NCBI GenBank assembly: GCA_013373375.1
Contig: JABXHY010000024.1
Coordinates: 124,001 to 188,000, forward strand
Reading direction: 5' to 3'
DNA from: Gammaproteobacteria bacterium
GTDB taxonomy: Bacteria > Pseudomonadota > Gammaproteobacteria > Enterobacterales > Kangiellaceae
DNA: 64,000 nt
A program made the translations under genes and the position numbers. The number at the start of each line of letters is the position of its first letter. Position 1 is the first letter of the stretch. The notes under the pieces were generated by a model. It ran no database searches and had not been told where the DNA came from. It saw only the letters and a program-made list of their open reading frames with translations. Positions 39,417 through 49,708 of the stretch are shown here, piece by piece.

Positions 39417-40001
39417 ATGAGCAGTCATTTTTTTGCTTACATAAGCAAAATTCGTTGGTTACAACGCTGGGGATTAAAGCGAAATACCGTTACTGAAAAT
39501 GTAATGGAACATTCTTGGGAAGTGGCCACTATCACCCATGTCTTAGCGTTAGTTCGAAATCGTAAATTTAATGGTAATGTGGATGTTAACGCTGCTGTCG
39601 TCGCTGCGCTTTATCACGATGTTGGCGAAGTCATTACTGGCGACATGCCTTCCCCGGTCAAATATCACTCAAGTAATATTACTAACGCCTATAAAGCTAT
39701 TGAACATCAAGCAGAGCAAGAGCTATTTCAACTGATTCCTAAGGAGCTTCAAGACGATTTTCAGTCGGTATTGATTGAGAAAAATGTAGATCCTGAGCAT
39801 CATGAGTTAATTAAAGCGGCTGACACAATCGCAGCTTACTTGAAGTGCCAAATGGAAGTCGGAGCTGGCAATAAAGAGTTCATTGCTGCTGAGGTTGATA
39901 TCAAAAATAAATTGAAAGCAATGAAGCTACCAGAAGTGGATTACTTTTTGGATGTGTTTGCAGAAAGCTACACTTTAACACTGGATGAGCTTTTAAAATA
40001 A
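39417..40001 (+). CDS. yfbR: 5'-deoxynucleotidase YfbR-like HD-domain protein
   Basis: ENVMEHSWEVATITHVLA...ALYHDVGEVITGDMPSPVKY. Confidence 0.92.
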   Translation: MSSHFFAYISKIRWLQRWGLKRNTVTENVMEHSWEVATITHVLALVRNRKFNGNVDVNAAVVAALYHDVGEVITGDMPSPVKYHSSNITNAYKAIEHQAEQELFQLIPKELQDDFQSVLIEKNVDPEHHELIKAADTIAAYLKCQMEVGAGNKEFIAAEVDIKNKLKAMKLPEVDYFLDVFAESYTLTLDELLK

Positions 40002-40048
40002 CCTGCGTTTATTTTTCAAAAGACAGTAATAAAGATCTTTGAAGAATT

Positions 40049-40615
40049 TTACTGACTTTCTTTTTTGTATTCCCAGATAAAGGCTGGTGGAATATTTCTA
40101 ATGATAAATTTTTTCCGTTGGCCTTTTATATTTAAGCTTTCCGATAATCTTTTACTTATTGGCGGAAGAGGTGAATAGGTAAATTGAATAAAGTTACCGT
40201 CGTTTTTCAAAATACTTAATACGTTTTTTAATATACGGAATCGGGATACTAAAGGGATATTGAGTAATGGAAGACTGGAAACAATACTGGCCACCTGATC
40301 GACTCCGGAAGCTTTCAGTAACCCACTACTTTTTGTCGCGTCGCCGCATAAAATATTAAGATTATCAAAAGTGGATCGCAAACGTTGCGCCATGTGCGCG
40401 TCTTTTTCCAGTAAAAATAAATGTTCAGGCTTTACTCCATGAGCGAGTAATGCTTTTGTTATAACGCCTGTCCCTGGTCCCAATTCTAGTACGTAGGAAT
40501 TTTTATTGACCACCTGCTCAGCCATAGCCGTTGCTAGAGCATGACCACTGGGGACAATCGCGCCAATTTGTCTTGGATTACGAACCAAAGCTGCTAAAAA
40601 TTCATTCGACGACAA
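40049..40615 (-). CDS. SAM-dependent methyltransferase (PmtA/phospholipid methyltransferase-like)
   Basis: VRNPRQIGAIVPSGHALATAMA, VLELGPGTGVITKALL. Confidence 0.82.
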   Translation of the reverse strand: MSSNEFLAALVRNPRQIGAIVPSGHALATAMAEQVVNKNSYVLELGPGTGVITKALLAHGVKPEHLFLLEKDAHMAQRLRSTFDNLNILCGDATKSSGLLKASGVDQVASIVSSLPLLNIPLVSRFRILKNVLSILKNDGNFIQFTYSPLPPISKRLSESLNIKGQRKKFIIRNIPPAFIWEYKKESQ

Positions 40616-40866
40616 TGTAACTATCTCCTTGACGGCCTAAGCCGGTAAAATCAGTGTACCTGAATTAATCTGAAATAGAATCCCTTATTATTTCCGAAGT
40701 ACTCAATATTATTTCAGAAGTACTCGATAACGGCTCTGATAACGATGACCATTGTGTTGAGTAGATTTTAAGCGTATCCATTTTTGCCTCAAGGTAATGC
40801 GACCAAGTTAGCAATATATGGAGATGTTCCTGTTTTCATTATCACAACACCGGTATAATCAGAACC

Positions 40867-41280
40867 ATGATAAAATTTTCTAACAATGTCTCCATTCCCG
40901 AACAGGAAATCGAATTCCATGCGATTCGATCTCAGGGCGCTGGCGGTCAAAACGTTAACAAAGTGGCCTCGGCAATTCATCTTCGATTCGATATTAACAA
41001 CTCGTCGTTACCTGATTTTTACAAAGAGCGTTTACTCGCCTTATCCGACTCAAGGCTTACCACGGATGGCATTTTAATAATTAAAGCGCAAACCCATCGA
41101 ACTCAGGAAAAAAATAAAGAAGACGCCATTAAACGGCTGATCAATATCGTGAAAGACGCGGTTAAAGTGCAAAAGAAACGAAAGAAAACACGGCCGAGCA
41201 AAGCTTCACAGCAGAAGCGAATGGATCGAAAGACCAAACACGGAAAAACCAAACAGTTGCGCGGCAAGGTCGATATTTAA
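40867..41280 (+). CDS. arfB: Alternative ribosome-rescue factor ArfB (YaeJ)
   Basis: GGQ motif QGAGGQNVNKVASAIHLRFDI; basic tail KKRKKTRPSKASQQKRMDRKTKHGKTKQLRGKV. Confidence 0.93.
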   Translation: MIKFSNNVSIPEQEIEFHAIRSQGAGGQNVNKVASAIHLRFDINNSSLPDFYKERLLALSDSRLTTDGILIIKAQTHRTQEKNKEDAIKRLINIVKDAVKVQKKRKKTRPSKASQQKRMDRKTKHGKTKQLRGKVDI

Positions 41281-41310
41281 CGATTCATTAAATAAGAAAT
41301 GAGAACACTG

Positions 41311-42246
41311 CTACACAGAGTCGGAAGCGGTTTTGATTTTGTTCTCAGCTGAATCGACGTTCGGTTTTCCAAGGCTGACCACGAAAATACCACCAATAAT
41401 GAAAATCGTTGCCAAAATTAACTGCAGCGATAATGACTCGCCGACGAGCCAAACTCCACCGACCGCAGCAATCAGTGGAACACTAAGTTGAGATACAGCA
41501 GCTGATGCCATTGAAAGTCGAGGCAGTGCCAGATACCAAAGTGCGTAGCCGACTCCTGAAGCGAAAGCCCCTGATATAACCGCAAGTCCAACACCTTTCC
41601 AGCTTAACTCGGCAAACCACACAGTGATCACCATTAATCCCAACACCATGGGTATGCTGCCAATAAAGTTTTCTGCAGTATCTCTCAAGGGCGTTTCCGA
41701 CTGTTTGCCTTCTATTGTGTAAATCGCCCATGCGATACCGGAGCCAATCATTAATAATAATCCAATGATGGAAGGGCGCTGTGCAGTCGGCAAAAGCAAT
41801 ACTAAAAATCCGAATAGAGCAATAATTAACCCAAACCATTCAAATCCAGTTAACGAGTTACCCTTATACACTTGATAAGCCACCATGGTTATCTGAACGG
41901 TAACAAAAAGGACTAATGCTCCTGTTGCGGTTGTTAACTCAAGGTACGCGAATGAAAATAAAACAGCGTACATAAACAACATTAAAGGAGCGATCCATAA
42001 TCGTTTTTGCTTTAACGGACGTAGCGTAAGATGTTGAGGTTTTTCAGGTTTGTTTAAAAATTGAACCATTAAAAATAAAATGGCAGCACCTGAAAGAAGT
42101 CGAATGATGGTAAAGCTAGCGGCATCAATGTTATCTTCTCCCAGTGCCATGCGACACAGCACAGAGTTGGCTGCAAACGCAAACAAAGCAAACAATAGTG
42201 CTAACAGTTTGATTATCGAAACCAGATAATTGGGGGTGTGATGCAT
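41311..42246 (-). CDS. EamA/DMT family transporter
   Basis: Ten hydrophobic segments, EamA-type repeats. Confidence 0.85.
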   Translation of the reverse strand: MHHTPNYLVSIIKLLALLFALFAFAANSVLCRMALGEDNIDAASFTIIRLLSGAAILFLMVQFLNKPEKPQHLTLRPLKQKRLWIAPLMLFMYAVLFSFAYLELTTATGALVLFVTVQITMVAYQVYKGNSLTGFEWFGLIIALFGFLVLLLPTAQRPSIIGLLLMIGSGIAWAIYTIEGKQSETPLRDTAENFIGSIPMVLGLMVITVWFAELSWKGVGLAVISGAFASGVGYALWYLALPRLSMASAAVSQLSVPLIAAVGGVWLVGESLSLQLILATIFIIGGIFVVSLGKPNVDSAENKIKTASDSV

Positions 42247-42402
42247 ATTTAAAGTAGCCCCTGTTTTAACTTTGTTCTTCGATTGAGGTCAAGCAAGCAT
42301 AGCATGAAATGATGGATTTAAAACCATCCGGATAGATTCGAAGTTAATAAAGGCATCAAAAGAAGGTTTACAAAAAAGGTTTTTAAAAGAGAGCTCTCAA
42401 CT

Positions 42403-43518
42403 ATGACAGATAAATCAAAACGACCTGCCACTAAACTTATACATGCTGGTCTGGCAAAACCGAAAAACGGTGAAGCTTTTATGTCGGGACCAAGCTTTGC
42501 GAGCACTTTTCATTTGTCTGGGGATATAGATAACGCTAACTACCAATACGGACGATTTCATAATCCAACATGGACTGCACTGGAGACCGCACTAGAAGAG
42601 CTTGATGGTGGTAAAAGTTTAGTGTTTCCATCTGGAATGGCCGCAGTCGCAGCTGTTTTAACCAGTTGTGTCGAACAAGGCGACACGATTTTGTTACAGA
42701 ACGATGGCTATTATGCAACTCGTGCCTATGCCGAAGAATTTTTATCCAAGTTTGGCGTTACCGTCATTACTTGTTCCACTAAACAATTACTTGAGCAAGA
42801 TTTTAATGACATCACGCTTACGTTTATTGAGACTCCCAGCAATCCATTATTGGATGTCGTCGATATAAGATTACTCGCTAAAAAGATTCATGCATGCAAT
42901 GGTATTTTGGCGATTGATAACACGACATTGACACCGCTCGGACAACAGCCGTTAGCGCTTGGTGCGGATATCGTTATGTGTTCAGGTACCAAAGCCTTAA
43001 ACGGACACAGTGATGTGTTGTTTGGATATGTTGCGAGTAAAAATGAGCAGATGATTGAAAAAATTCAACAGTGGCGTAAGTTAGCCGGCAATATTCCTGG
43101 GCCAATGGAAACCTGGTTAGTCCATCGTGGATTAACGAGTCTTGATATGCGTTTGGAACGGATGACTGCAAATGCACAAGTGATTGCTGAGTACTTGTTA
43201 AATCATAGTGCGGTCAAAGAGGTTCGTTATCCTGGTTTGGTTAACGATCCTTCTTACAAGACGGCATCAGAACAGCAGTCAAACTTTGGATTTATTATCA
43301 GCTTCGACTTAGTCACTCAAGCCAATGCCCACCAATTTCTGGCCAATGCAGACCTGATTTTCGAGGCTACTAGCTTCGGAGGAATGCACACTATGGCGGA
43401 AAGACGTGCAAGATGGGGGACGGATGATGTTTCTCCTGGATTAATTCGATTGAGTGTCGGTTGTGAAAGCATTGACGATTTAATAGCCGATATTGAGTCC
43501 GCACTTAACCAAAAATAG
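42403..43518 (+). CDS. PLP-dependent Cys/Met metabolism (trans-sulfuration) enzyme
   Basis: YQYGRFHNPTWTALETALEELDGG, SGMAAVAAVL, MCSGTKALNGHSDVLFG (PLP Lys). Confidence 0.9.
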   Translation: MTDKSKRPATKLIHAGLAKPKNGEAFMSGPSFASTFHLSGDIDNANYQYGRFHNPTWTALETALEELDGGKSLVFPSGMAAVAAVLTSCVEQGDTILLQNDGYYATRAYAEEFLSKFGVTVITCSTKQLLEQDFNDITLTFIETPSNPLLDVVDIRLLAKKIHACNGILAIDNTTLTPLGQQPLALGADIVMCSGTKALNGHSDVLFGYVASKNEQMIEKIQQWRKLAGNIPGPMETWLVHRGLTSLDMRLERMTANAQVIAEYLLNHSAVKEVRYPGLVNDPSYKTASEQQSNFGFIISFDLVTQANAHQFLANADLIFEATSFGGMHTMAERRARWGTDDVSPGLIRLSVGCESIDDLIADIESALNQK

Positions 43519-43830
43519 TTATTTAAAAGTATCCATCGGTCATAAATTTCCGTTGGATACTTACGCTGTTTTGATTAAAAGCTAAAATTTCGAAGGTAAA
43601 TATTAACTATAAATATTTAACATTCCGTTAATATTAATATTGCACGTCTGAAAAGCCAGCTTTTTTTCTTTTTAAATTTTAAATCCTCGATTCACATCCT
43701 GTAATTATATCTCTTTGTAAAATATTGAATTTTTTAAGATGCCATTATCTTTAACAAGCGCATTTAAAATTAAAGTAATCCAACTGATTATTTTTCCTAA
43801 TCCAAACTCTCAAAACAGCTATGGTTTGTA

Positions 43831-43844
43831 TTGATTGAGATCAA
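43831..43844 (+). promoter_or_regulatory. Candidate FNR/Anr-type box TTGAT-TGAG-ATCAA
   Basis: Exact match to TTGATNNNNATCAA, 77 bp upstream of astacin-family ATG. Confidence 0.5.
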
Positions 43845-43920
43845 TTCACATTGTCACACTCTGGCTTTATTATCGCGCCAAAATTTCGCGATTAATCTTT
43901 AAAAACATAGGAAGTAGACA

Positions 43921-46074
43921 GTGAAAAATATAAAAATTATTTTTTCAGTGAGTTTGATTTTGTTTTTGTGTACTAATGCGTTTTCGATGAATAAATCATC
44001 ACAACAGCAAACAATTACTAATTCAAAAAATATTGTCAGTATTGACGGTCGGCAGTACTCCAAAGTCGGCGATATGTTAATTTTAAACGAGCAGAAAAAT
44101 AGTAAGTTCGACCTCAACAAGCCAACTTGGGTTGACGGAAAAGTATTTTATGAATTTGACTCTAATGTCACTGAATTGAATCGTCAGAGATTTATCGAAG
44201 CCTACCAAGTGTGGGAGTCGGTTGCGGATTTAGAGTTTATAGAAAGAACCAATCAAGCAAATTATATTTACGTTCAAAATGATAACCGAAATTACGCAAT
44301 TGTCGGAATGGTAGGTGGCCGACAAATACTTTCAATGATTAGTTGGCAATCAAAATATATCATCGTCCACGAGATTGGACACAGTCTTGGCATGTGGCAC
44401 GAGCATATGCGAAGTGATCGAGACGACTATGTTACTATTTTGAATGAGAACATTAAGTCAGATGAAATGTATAACTTCACTCTTAAGTCGACTACTGACC
44501 ATAGTGATTATGATTTTCTATCCATTATGCATTACACGCTAAACTCATACACAATCAATGGTTTACCGACCATTCGTCCTCATGCAGAGTTTGAAGAAAT
44601 TGCCAAGTTCGCTGGTCAACGTGATTACATCAGTGGTGGCGATCAATTGGAGGTGGCAGCAGTCTACGGACCAAAGCCCATAGTATTTAGCGATGCAAAT
44701 TTTCAAGCGTTCATGGTTGCAAACTATGATTTAAATGGCGATGGGAATATTGATACATTGGAAGCTGTTAAGATTAAAGAGCTAACTCTACCGGGCAATG
44801 GAACTATTTCGTCACTTGATGGGATTGAGCATTTTCGTTATCTGGAATACCTTAATGCTTCAAATGAAAACTTAATCGATTTGCCATCACTGCCGTCACG
44901 ATTAAAAACAATCATAGTAAGCAACAATCAATTTGAACAAGTCGATTTTAATTGGCGACACCCACCAATGTTAGAGCTACTGGATCTGTCTGGTAATGTA
45001 TTTGACGTCTACGATTGTGACGAGTTAAAGGCATTAGAAAACGCACTTCCAGAAGGTAAGGTTTCATATTCTCCTGCTGCTAACGGTTCAGATTTTGTAT
45101 GTGACGACACAGCAAGAATGACGTTAGTGAATAACAAACCAAGAAACGACTTACGTAGTAAAAGTCCAGCAAACTTTTTTATTGATGTTCCAGAAGGTCA
45201 GACAAACTTAACTTTCAAAACTGAACGATATGGAGATCTCGATGGCGGATTGATGGATGTGTACGTTGCCTACGGAAAGGAAGCAAGTGTTACCAACTAT
45301 CAATATTCATCAACTAATGAAAAGAATGATGAGTTAGTTACTATATCAAATCCGCAGCCCGGCAGATGGTACGTTGCTCTAATTCCAAATGAACGTTCAT
45401 TTGAAAACGTTTCGTTAACTGCGTCTTATACCAATGCTCCTGTAATAGCGGGGTTATTGGAAAATGGGGTCGCAATAACAGCGATAACTGGAGATAGAGA
45501 AGAAGAGCTGGATTTCTATATTGATATTCCGGCGAATGCAAAGGACTTAAACATCACGATTAATGGTGGTGACGGTGATGCGGATCTTTATGTAAAAGCT
45601 GGACAAAAACCCACAAAAACAAATTTTGATTGCCGACCCTACCGCAAGGGTAATAAAGAAAGCTGTAGCTTCCAGTCGCCAACCAACACTCGTTATTATA
45701 TTAAGTTGGTCGGTTATTCTCAATTTAGCGATGTAACTTTAGTGGCAGAGTTTAAAGAACGTGATGTGACTCCAGGAGGTTCAGTAACGCGAAGCAACAT
45801 TAGTGGTACGGCTGGCTCTTGGCAATACTTTACACTCGACATCCCTCAAGGAATGACTCAGCTTAAAATAGCAATGTCTGGCGTTAGTGGTGATGCCGAT
45901 CTTTATGTCAGTGATGCTGGTCGACCGAGTTCGAGTCGGTATGTTTGTCGTCCTTATCTTGATGGTAATGATGAGACCTGTGAACTATTAAATCCAAAAG
46001 CAGGTACTTGGTTCATAGGCGTTCGCGGTTACACTGATTTTCAAGATATAACCTTAAACGCTGATTGGCGATAA
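43921..46074 (+). CDS. Secreted M12A (astacin-type) zinc metalloprotease with EF-hand, LRR-like and C-terminal PPC domains
   Basis: HEIGHSLGMWHEHMRSDRDDYV astacin signature; YDLNGDGNIDTLEAVKI EF-hand; DADLYVKAGQKPT..CRPY and DADLYVSDAGRPS..CRPY PPC motifs; start here reads as GTG at 43921. Confidence 0.9.
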   Translation: MKNIKIIFSVSLILFLCTNAFSMNKSSQQQTITNSKNIVSIDGRQYSKVGDMLILNEQKNSKFDLNKPTWVDGKVFYEFDSNVTELNRQRFIEAYQVWESVADLEFIERTNQANYIYVQNDNRNYAIVGMVGGRQILSMISWQSKYIIVHEIGHSLGMWHEHMRSDRDDYVTILNENIKSDEMYNFTLKSTTDHSDYDFLSIMHYTLNSYTINGLPTIRPHAEFEEIAKFAGQRDYISGGDQLEVAAVYGPKPIVFSDANFQAFMVANYDLNGDGNIDTLEAVKIKELTLPGNGTISSLDGIEHFRYLEYLNASNENLIDLPSLPSRLKTIIVSNNQFEQVDFNWRHPPMLELLDLSGNVFDVYDCDELKALENALPEGKVSYSPAANGSDFVCDDTARMTLVNNKPRNDLRSKSPANFFIDVPEGQTNLTFKTERYGDLDGGLMDVYVAYGKEASVTNYQYSSTNEKNDELVTISNPQPGRWYVALIPNERSFENVSLTASYTNAPVIAGLLENGVAITAITGDREEELDFYIDIPANAKDLNITINGGDGDADLYVKAGQKPTKTNFDCRPYRKGNKESCSFQSPTNTRYYIKLVGYSQFSDVTLVAEFKERDVTPGGSVTRSNISGTAGSWQYFTLDIPQGMTQLKIAMSGVSGDADLYVSDAGRPSSSRYVCRPYLDGNDETCELLNPKAGTWFIGVRGYTDFQDITLNADWR

Positions 46075-46095
46075 TCTCAGTTCCACTGTAGATAT

Positions 46096-46131
46096 AAAAA
46101 GCCAGACATCTGACGATTGTCTGGCTTTTTT
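46096..46131 (+). terminator. Rho-independent terminator after astacin gene
   Basis: AAAAAGCCAGACA...TGTCTGGCTTTTTT. Confidence 0.85.
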
Positions 46132-46209
46132 ATTAAGTTCACTTAAATTGGCAACTTGTTTGAAAAACAGTTAGCATTTCTTAAAGGAAGCCATAATAAA
46201 TCGAACTTT

Positions 46210-46998
46210 ATGAAATTACTCTTTCTGATCAATCACGATATCGCAAGTTTTTACGCATTGAAGCTTCTACTACCCAAGCTTTCTGTAAATCACTCGATTT
46301 GGGTTTGGCGCTCTTCACAAGTGGGAAAGGGGAAAAATGGCATTTCACCAGACCTAGAAAAACTAAAGTCTTACGAACAATGCATTATTGAAGACAGCGA
46401 AGCGAAACTGTCGGATAAATCTTCCGATATTTTAGAGTTTTTAAATTCATTCTGCATGGAGCCAGGTAAAGTTGAAAATAATATAAATGATGCTTCCGCT
46501 ATTTCAGAGTTGAAGAAACTTGAAATTGAGCTTGTGGTAAGTATTCGCTACGGAAAAATATTAAAGAACGATTTTATCGGGATGCCTAAACATGGCATTA
46601 TTAATTTACACTCAGGTATTTTGCCTAATTATCGAGGTGTCATGGCGACCTTTTGGTCCATGTTAAATCAAGAGTCAGAAATTGGTACTACCTTACATTA
46701 TATCGATGATGCTTCGATAGATACTGGACCTATCATTAAAATATCTAAGCAATTTTTAAATCTTTCGAACTGTTATCTTTCAAATGTTCTGAAGCTATAT
46801 GAAACCGGTACGAGAGATGTATTAGATGCGATTAACTCAATACAGCAAGCAAAGGATATCGATTCAACGGCAGTGACAACTAAAGGTGATTACTACACCT
46901 TTCCATCCCAGCAAGATATCAATGACTTTAAAAAGTTAGGTGGTGAATTAGTTAACGAAGCGAGATTTTTGCAATTCTTCTCTACTTTTAATAACTAA
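46210..46998 (+). CDS. Formyltransferase family protein
   Basis: GMPKHGIINLHSGILPNYRGVMATFWSM..IGTTLHYIDDASIDTGPII; start MKLLFLINHD chosen. Confidence 0.85.
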   Translation: MKLLFLINHDIASFYALKLLLPKLSVNHSIWVWRSSQVGKGKNGISPDLEKLKSYEQCIIEDSEAKLSDKSSDILEFLNSFCMEPGKVENNINDASAISELKKLEIELVVSIRYGKILKNDFIGMPKHGIINLHSGILPNYRGVMATFWSMLNQESEIGTTLHYIDDASIDTGPIIKISKQFLNLSNCYLSNVLKLYETGTRDVLDAINSIQQAKDIDSTAVTTKGDYYTFPSQQDINDFKKLGGELVNEARFLQFFSTFNN

Positions 46999-47362
46999 AG
47001 CAAAATAATAATCGACACTAAGTTCGCTGATTGAAAATCAATGAGAAAGTAGCTTTCTATCTTCATTCCATCACAATAGTTCCTGCAATATTAGGTTTAC
47101 CTCAGACACAGTTAATGTCCCGGTGAGATTTAACTGTGTGAATTTTTCACATATTAATGTTTTCAATCTTAGTAATGTTGATTTGAACTAGGCCTCGCAA
47201 AACACTTTTTGGCTTGTGCTGAATTATTTCATGTGAAAATGAATAACATTTCTTAACAATACATTGGAATTTACTGACAAACGGTTTTTGTAGAATTCCG
47301 CTAGATTCAAACAAGCTTGTAAAGTGCGCACACATAAAAACACAATCAAAGGAGCTTTGAAG

Positions 47363-49606
47363 ATGAAACAATGTTTGAATATAGGGATTGTCTTGTTCAT
47401 ACAACTACTACTGTCGGCTACCGCAGTGGCGGGAGAGAAAGTAAATCAATCAGTTGATTTAGCTGGGAGCCGACAGGCAACTTGGTATCTTCCCGATGAA
47501 CCGGCAGAAGGTTGGATTTTGTTACAGCATGGTTTTCAAAGAAATAAAAATAACCTTGATCATCTTGCAACAACATTTATGAATAACGGTATTATGGTAC
47601 TAACTATCAACAGCAACTCTACCGGAGGTAACCCATCTCTGGCTAGAGAAATTGCTGATGACTTAATTGACGCGACACTTACTCCTCCCAGTGGTTTTTC
47701 TTTGCCAGAAAAATTGATTCTCAGTGGTCACTCAGCTGGTGCGTTAATGATGAGTTATATGGCAGGACGTTTAGTTGAGAGAAATTATCAATCGTTTAGC
47801 GGACTTATTATGTTGGATCCGGTTGATAAAGATAATGGAATGCAACCTAACAATCAGTCGGTAATTGATTACGGACGAAAAGTATTATCGGTGCTGGCAA
47901 ATTCTAGTTCGTGCAACTCAAGTAATAATGCATTAGCTCCGCTGCAAGCATTAACCGATAGTTATGTTGGAATTAAACTCACTAATAATTCGAAACACAC
48001 AGATGCAGAAGGAGATTCATCTGGCGGTATTATTACATGGGTATGTGGCAGTCCTGTTGATCAGAATGTTAATTACTTGCAAGACTTTGCTGTTAACTGG
48101 GCGCTCGATATGATTTCTGGCGAACAAACTGACGATTACTATCCTGGCGGCAATTTGCTAAGTGACATGATCGGTTTAGGTGACGCTCAAATTATTGAAG
48201 GAACACCGCCTCCGACAGAGGTCGATTTTCTTTACAGCGCAGATGAGTTAACCCTATCTTTTGTTGATAATTCTAATTATGGTGATATAGAAATTATCGC
48301 CTGGAATTGGTGGTTTGGTGATGGTTCGAGTTCTGTCGAGCAAAATCCGATTCATACTTATAGTTCGGCAGGTGATTTTAATGTTCTTCTTTCTGTGACT
48401 GATGAGTATGGCAACACCAATTCGGTCCGCAAAGTTGTTACCGTTAATCCAACACCAAATCTACCAACGGCTAGTTTTAGTTACACAATGAATCATGACA
48501 TTGTCACTTTTACTGATACGAGTACCGATGCTGATGGCTCTATCGTCGAGCGTTTCTGGGACTTCGGCGATGGTAGCTCTTCAACTAATGCAAACCCAGT
48601 ACATAGGTTTGAGCTAGGCAAAGAATACAAAGTGATTTTAGAAGTGACGGATAACGATGGTAATAAAGATCTTGAGGTTAAATACATTTATATAATGGGC
48701 AGGCCAGTATGTCCGCCAGAAGAATCTTGTCTCGGTAATCACGATACTCGTGCTCAGTTAGAAGCAGAAAGAGGTGGTGAGCTGTTTTACTATCTTGATG
48801 TTCCAGAGAACGCAGAGAATTTAGAGTTTAGTATATCGGGTGGAACTGGCGATGCGGATATCTATATTAAAAGAGGCTCAGTTCCAACTACGACAGACTA
48901 CGATTATCGTCCTTATTTAAATGGGAACAACGAACGTGTGTTCATCCCGAATCCAGAAGCCGGCACTTGGAATATTATCATCCGAGGTTATCAAAGTTTC
49001 TCTGACGTAACACTTTACGCTGGTTATGACGAAGTTTGGGAAGATATACCTGTTGCTGATTTTAGCTTTGGTAACGACGGACTTAAGATTTACTTTGAAG
49101 ATAAAAGCTCCGACGGTAATGGTGAAATTATTCAACACGCTTGGGATTTTGGTGATGGTAGCACTTCAATAGAAGAAAATCCTGTTCATGAATACGCAAA
49201 GCCAGGAATCTATACTGTAACGCTTATCGTTGAAGATAATGACGGTAATACCGATAAAGTCAGTAAAAACATTGAGGTCAATGATTGGATAACTACGATA
49301 TTAAATGATGTTCCAGTCAATAACCTGTCTGGTGACGAGCAGTCAGCGCAGTATTTTTATTTCGATATCACAGAGTATACACAGTCGGTTAGTTTCGATA
49401 TTTCCGGAGGTGATGGTGATGCTGATATTTATATACGATATGGTGAGGCACCAACCACAAGTCTATATGATTACCGACCGTATAAAAGTGGCAATAATGA
49501 ATCGGTGACTATAGAAAATCCGCAGCAGGGTGGTTGGTATATTATGATTCGTGGATACACAAACTATTCTGGAGTAACGCTTCGTGCGAGTTATTTTCCA
49601 GAGTAG
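47363..49606 (+). CDS. Secreted alpha/beta hydrolase with PKD and PPC domains
   Basis: GHSAG nucleophile elbow; three PKD (WWFGDGSSSVEQNPIHTYSSAGDF, FWDFGDGSSSTNANPVHRF, AWDFGDGSTSIEENPVHEY); two PPC (GDADIYIKRGSVPTTTDYDYRPY, GDADIYIRYGEAPTTSLYDYRPY); GGAG RBS. Confidence 0.88.
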   Translation: MKQCLNIGIVLFIQLLLSATAVAGEKVNQSVDLAGSRQATWYLPDEPAEGWILLQHGFQRNKNNLDHLATTFMNNGIMVLTINSNSTGGNPSLAREIADDLIDATLTPPSGFSLPEKLILSGHSAGALMMSYMAGRLVERNYQSFSGLIMLDPVDKDNGMQPNNQSVIDYGRKVLSVLANSSSCNSSNNALAPLQALTDSYVGIKLTNNSKHTDAEGDSSGGIITWVCGSPVDQNVNYLQDFAVNWALDMISGEQTDDYYPGGNLLSDMIGLGDAQIIEGTPPPTEVDFLYSADELTLSFVDNSNYGDIEIIAWNWWFGDGSSSVEQNPIHTYSSAGDFNVLLSVTDEYGNTNSVRKVVTVNPTPNLPTASFSYTMNHDIVTFTDTSTDADGSIVERFWDFGDGSSSTNANPVHRFELGKEYKVILEVTDNDGNKDLEVKYIYIMGRPVCPPEESCLGNHDTRAQLEAERGGELFYYLDVPENAENLEFSISGGTGDADIYIKRGSVPTTTDYDYRPYLNGNNERVFIPNPEAGTWNIIIRGYQSFSDVTLYAGYDEVWEDIPVADFSFGNDGLKIYFEDKSSDGNGEIIQHAWDFGDGSTSIEENPVHEYAKPGIYTVTLIVEDNDGNTDKVSKNIEVNDWITTILNDVPVNNLSGDEQSAQYFYFDITEYTQSVSFDISGGDGDADIYIRYGEAPTTSLYDYRPYKSGNNESVTIENPQQGGWYIMIRGYTNYSGVTLRASYFPE

Positions 49607-49646
49607 AAACTTTGAATAGTATATCTATCCGTTAATCCTCAACTAT

Positions 49647-49677
49647 AAAAGTCCGACTCTTCAATCGGACTTTTTTT
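49647..49677. terminator. Bidirectional terminator between convergent genes
   Basis: AAAAGTCCGA...TCGGACTTTT + T-tract. Confidence 0.85.
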
Positions 49678-49708
49678 ATTTGCATTGAGCTAACCAACGA
49701 TTAGCTGT

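Noticed and set aside
47147-47404. Minus-strand 85-aa ORF
   Set aside because: Overlaps promoter and signal peptide of the PKD/PPC hydrolase; no features
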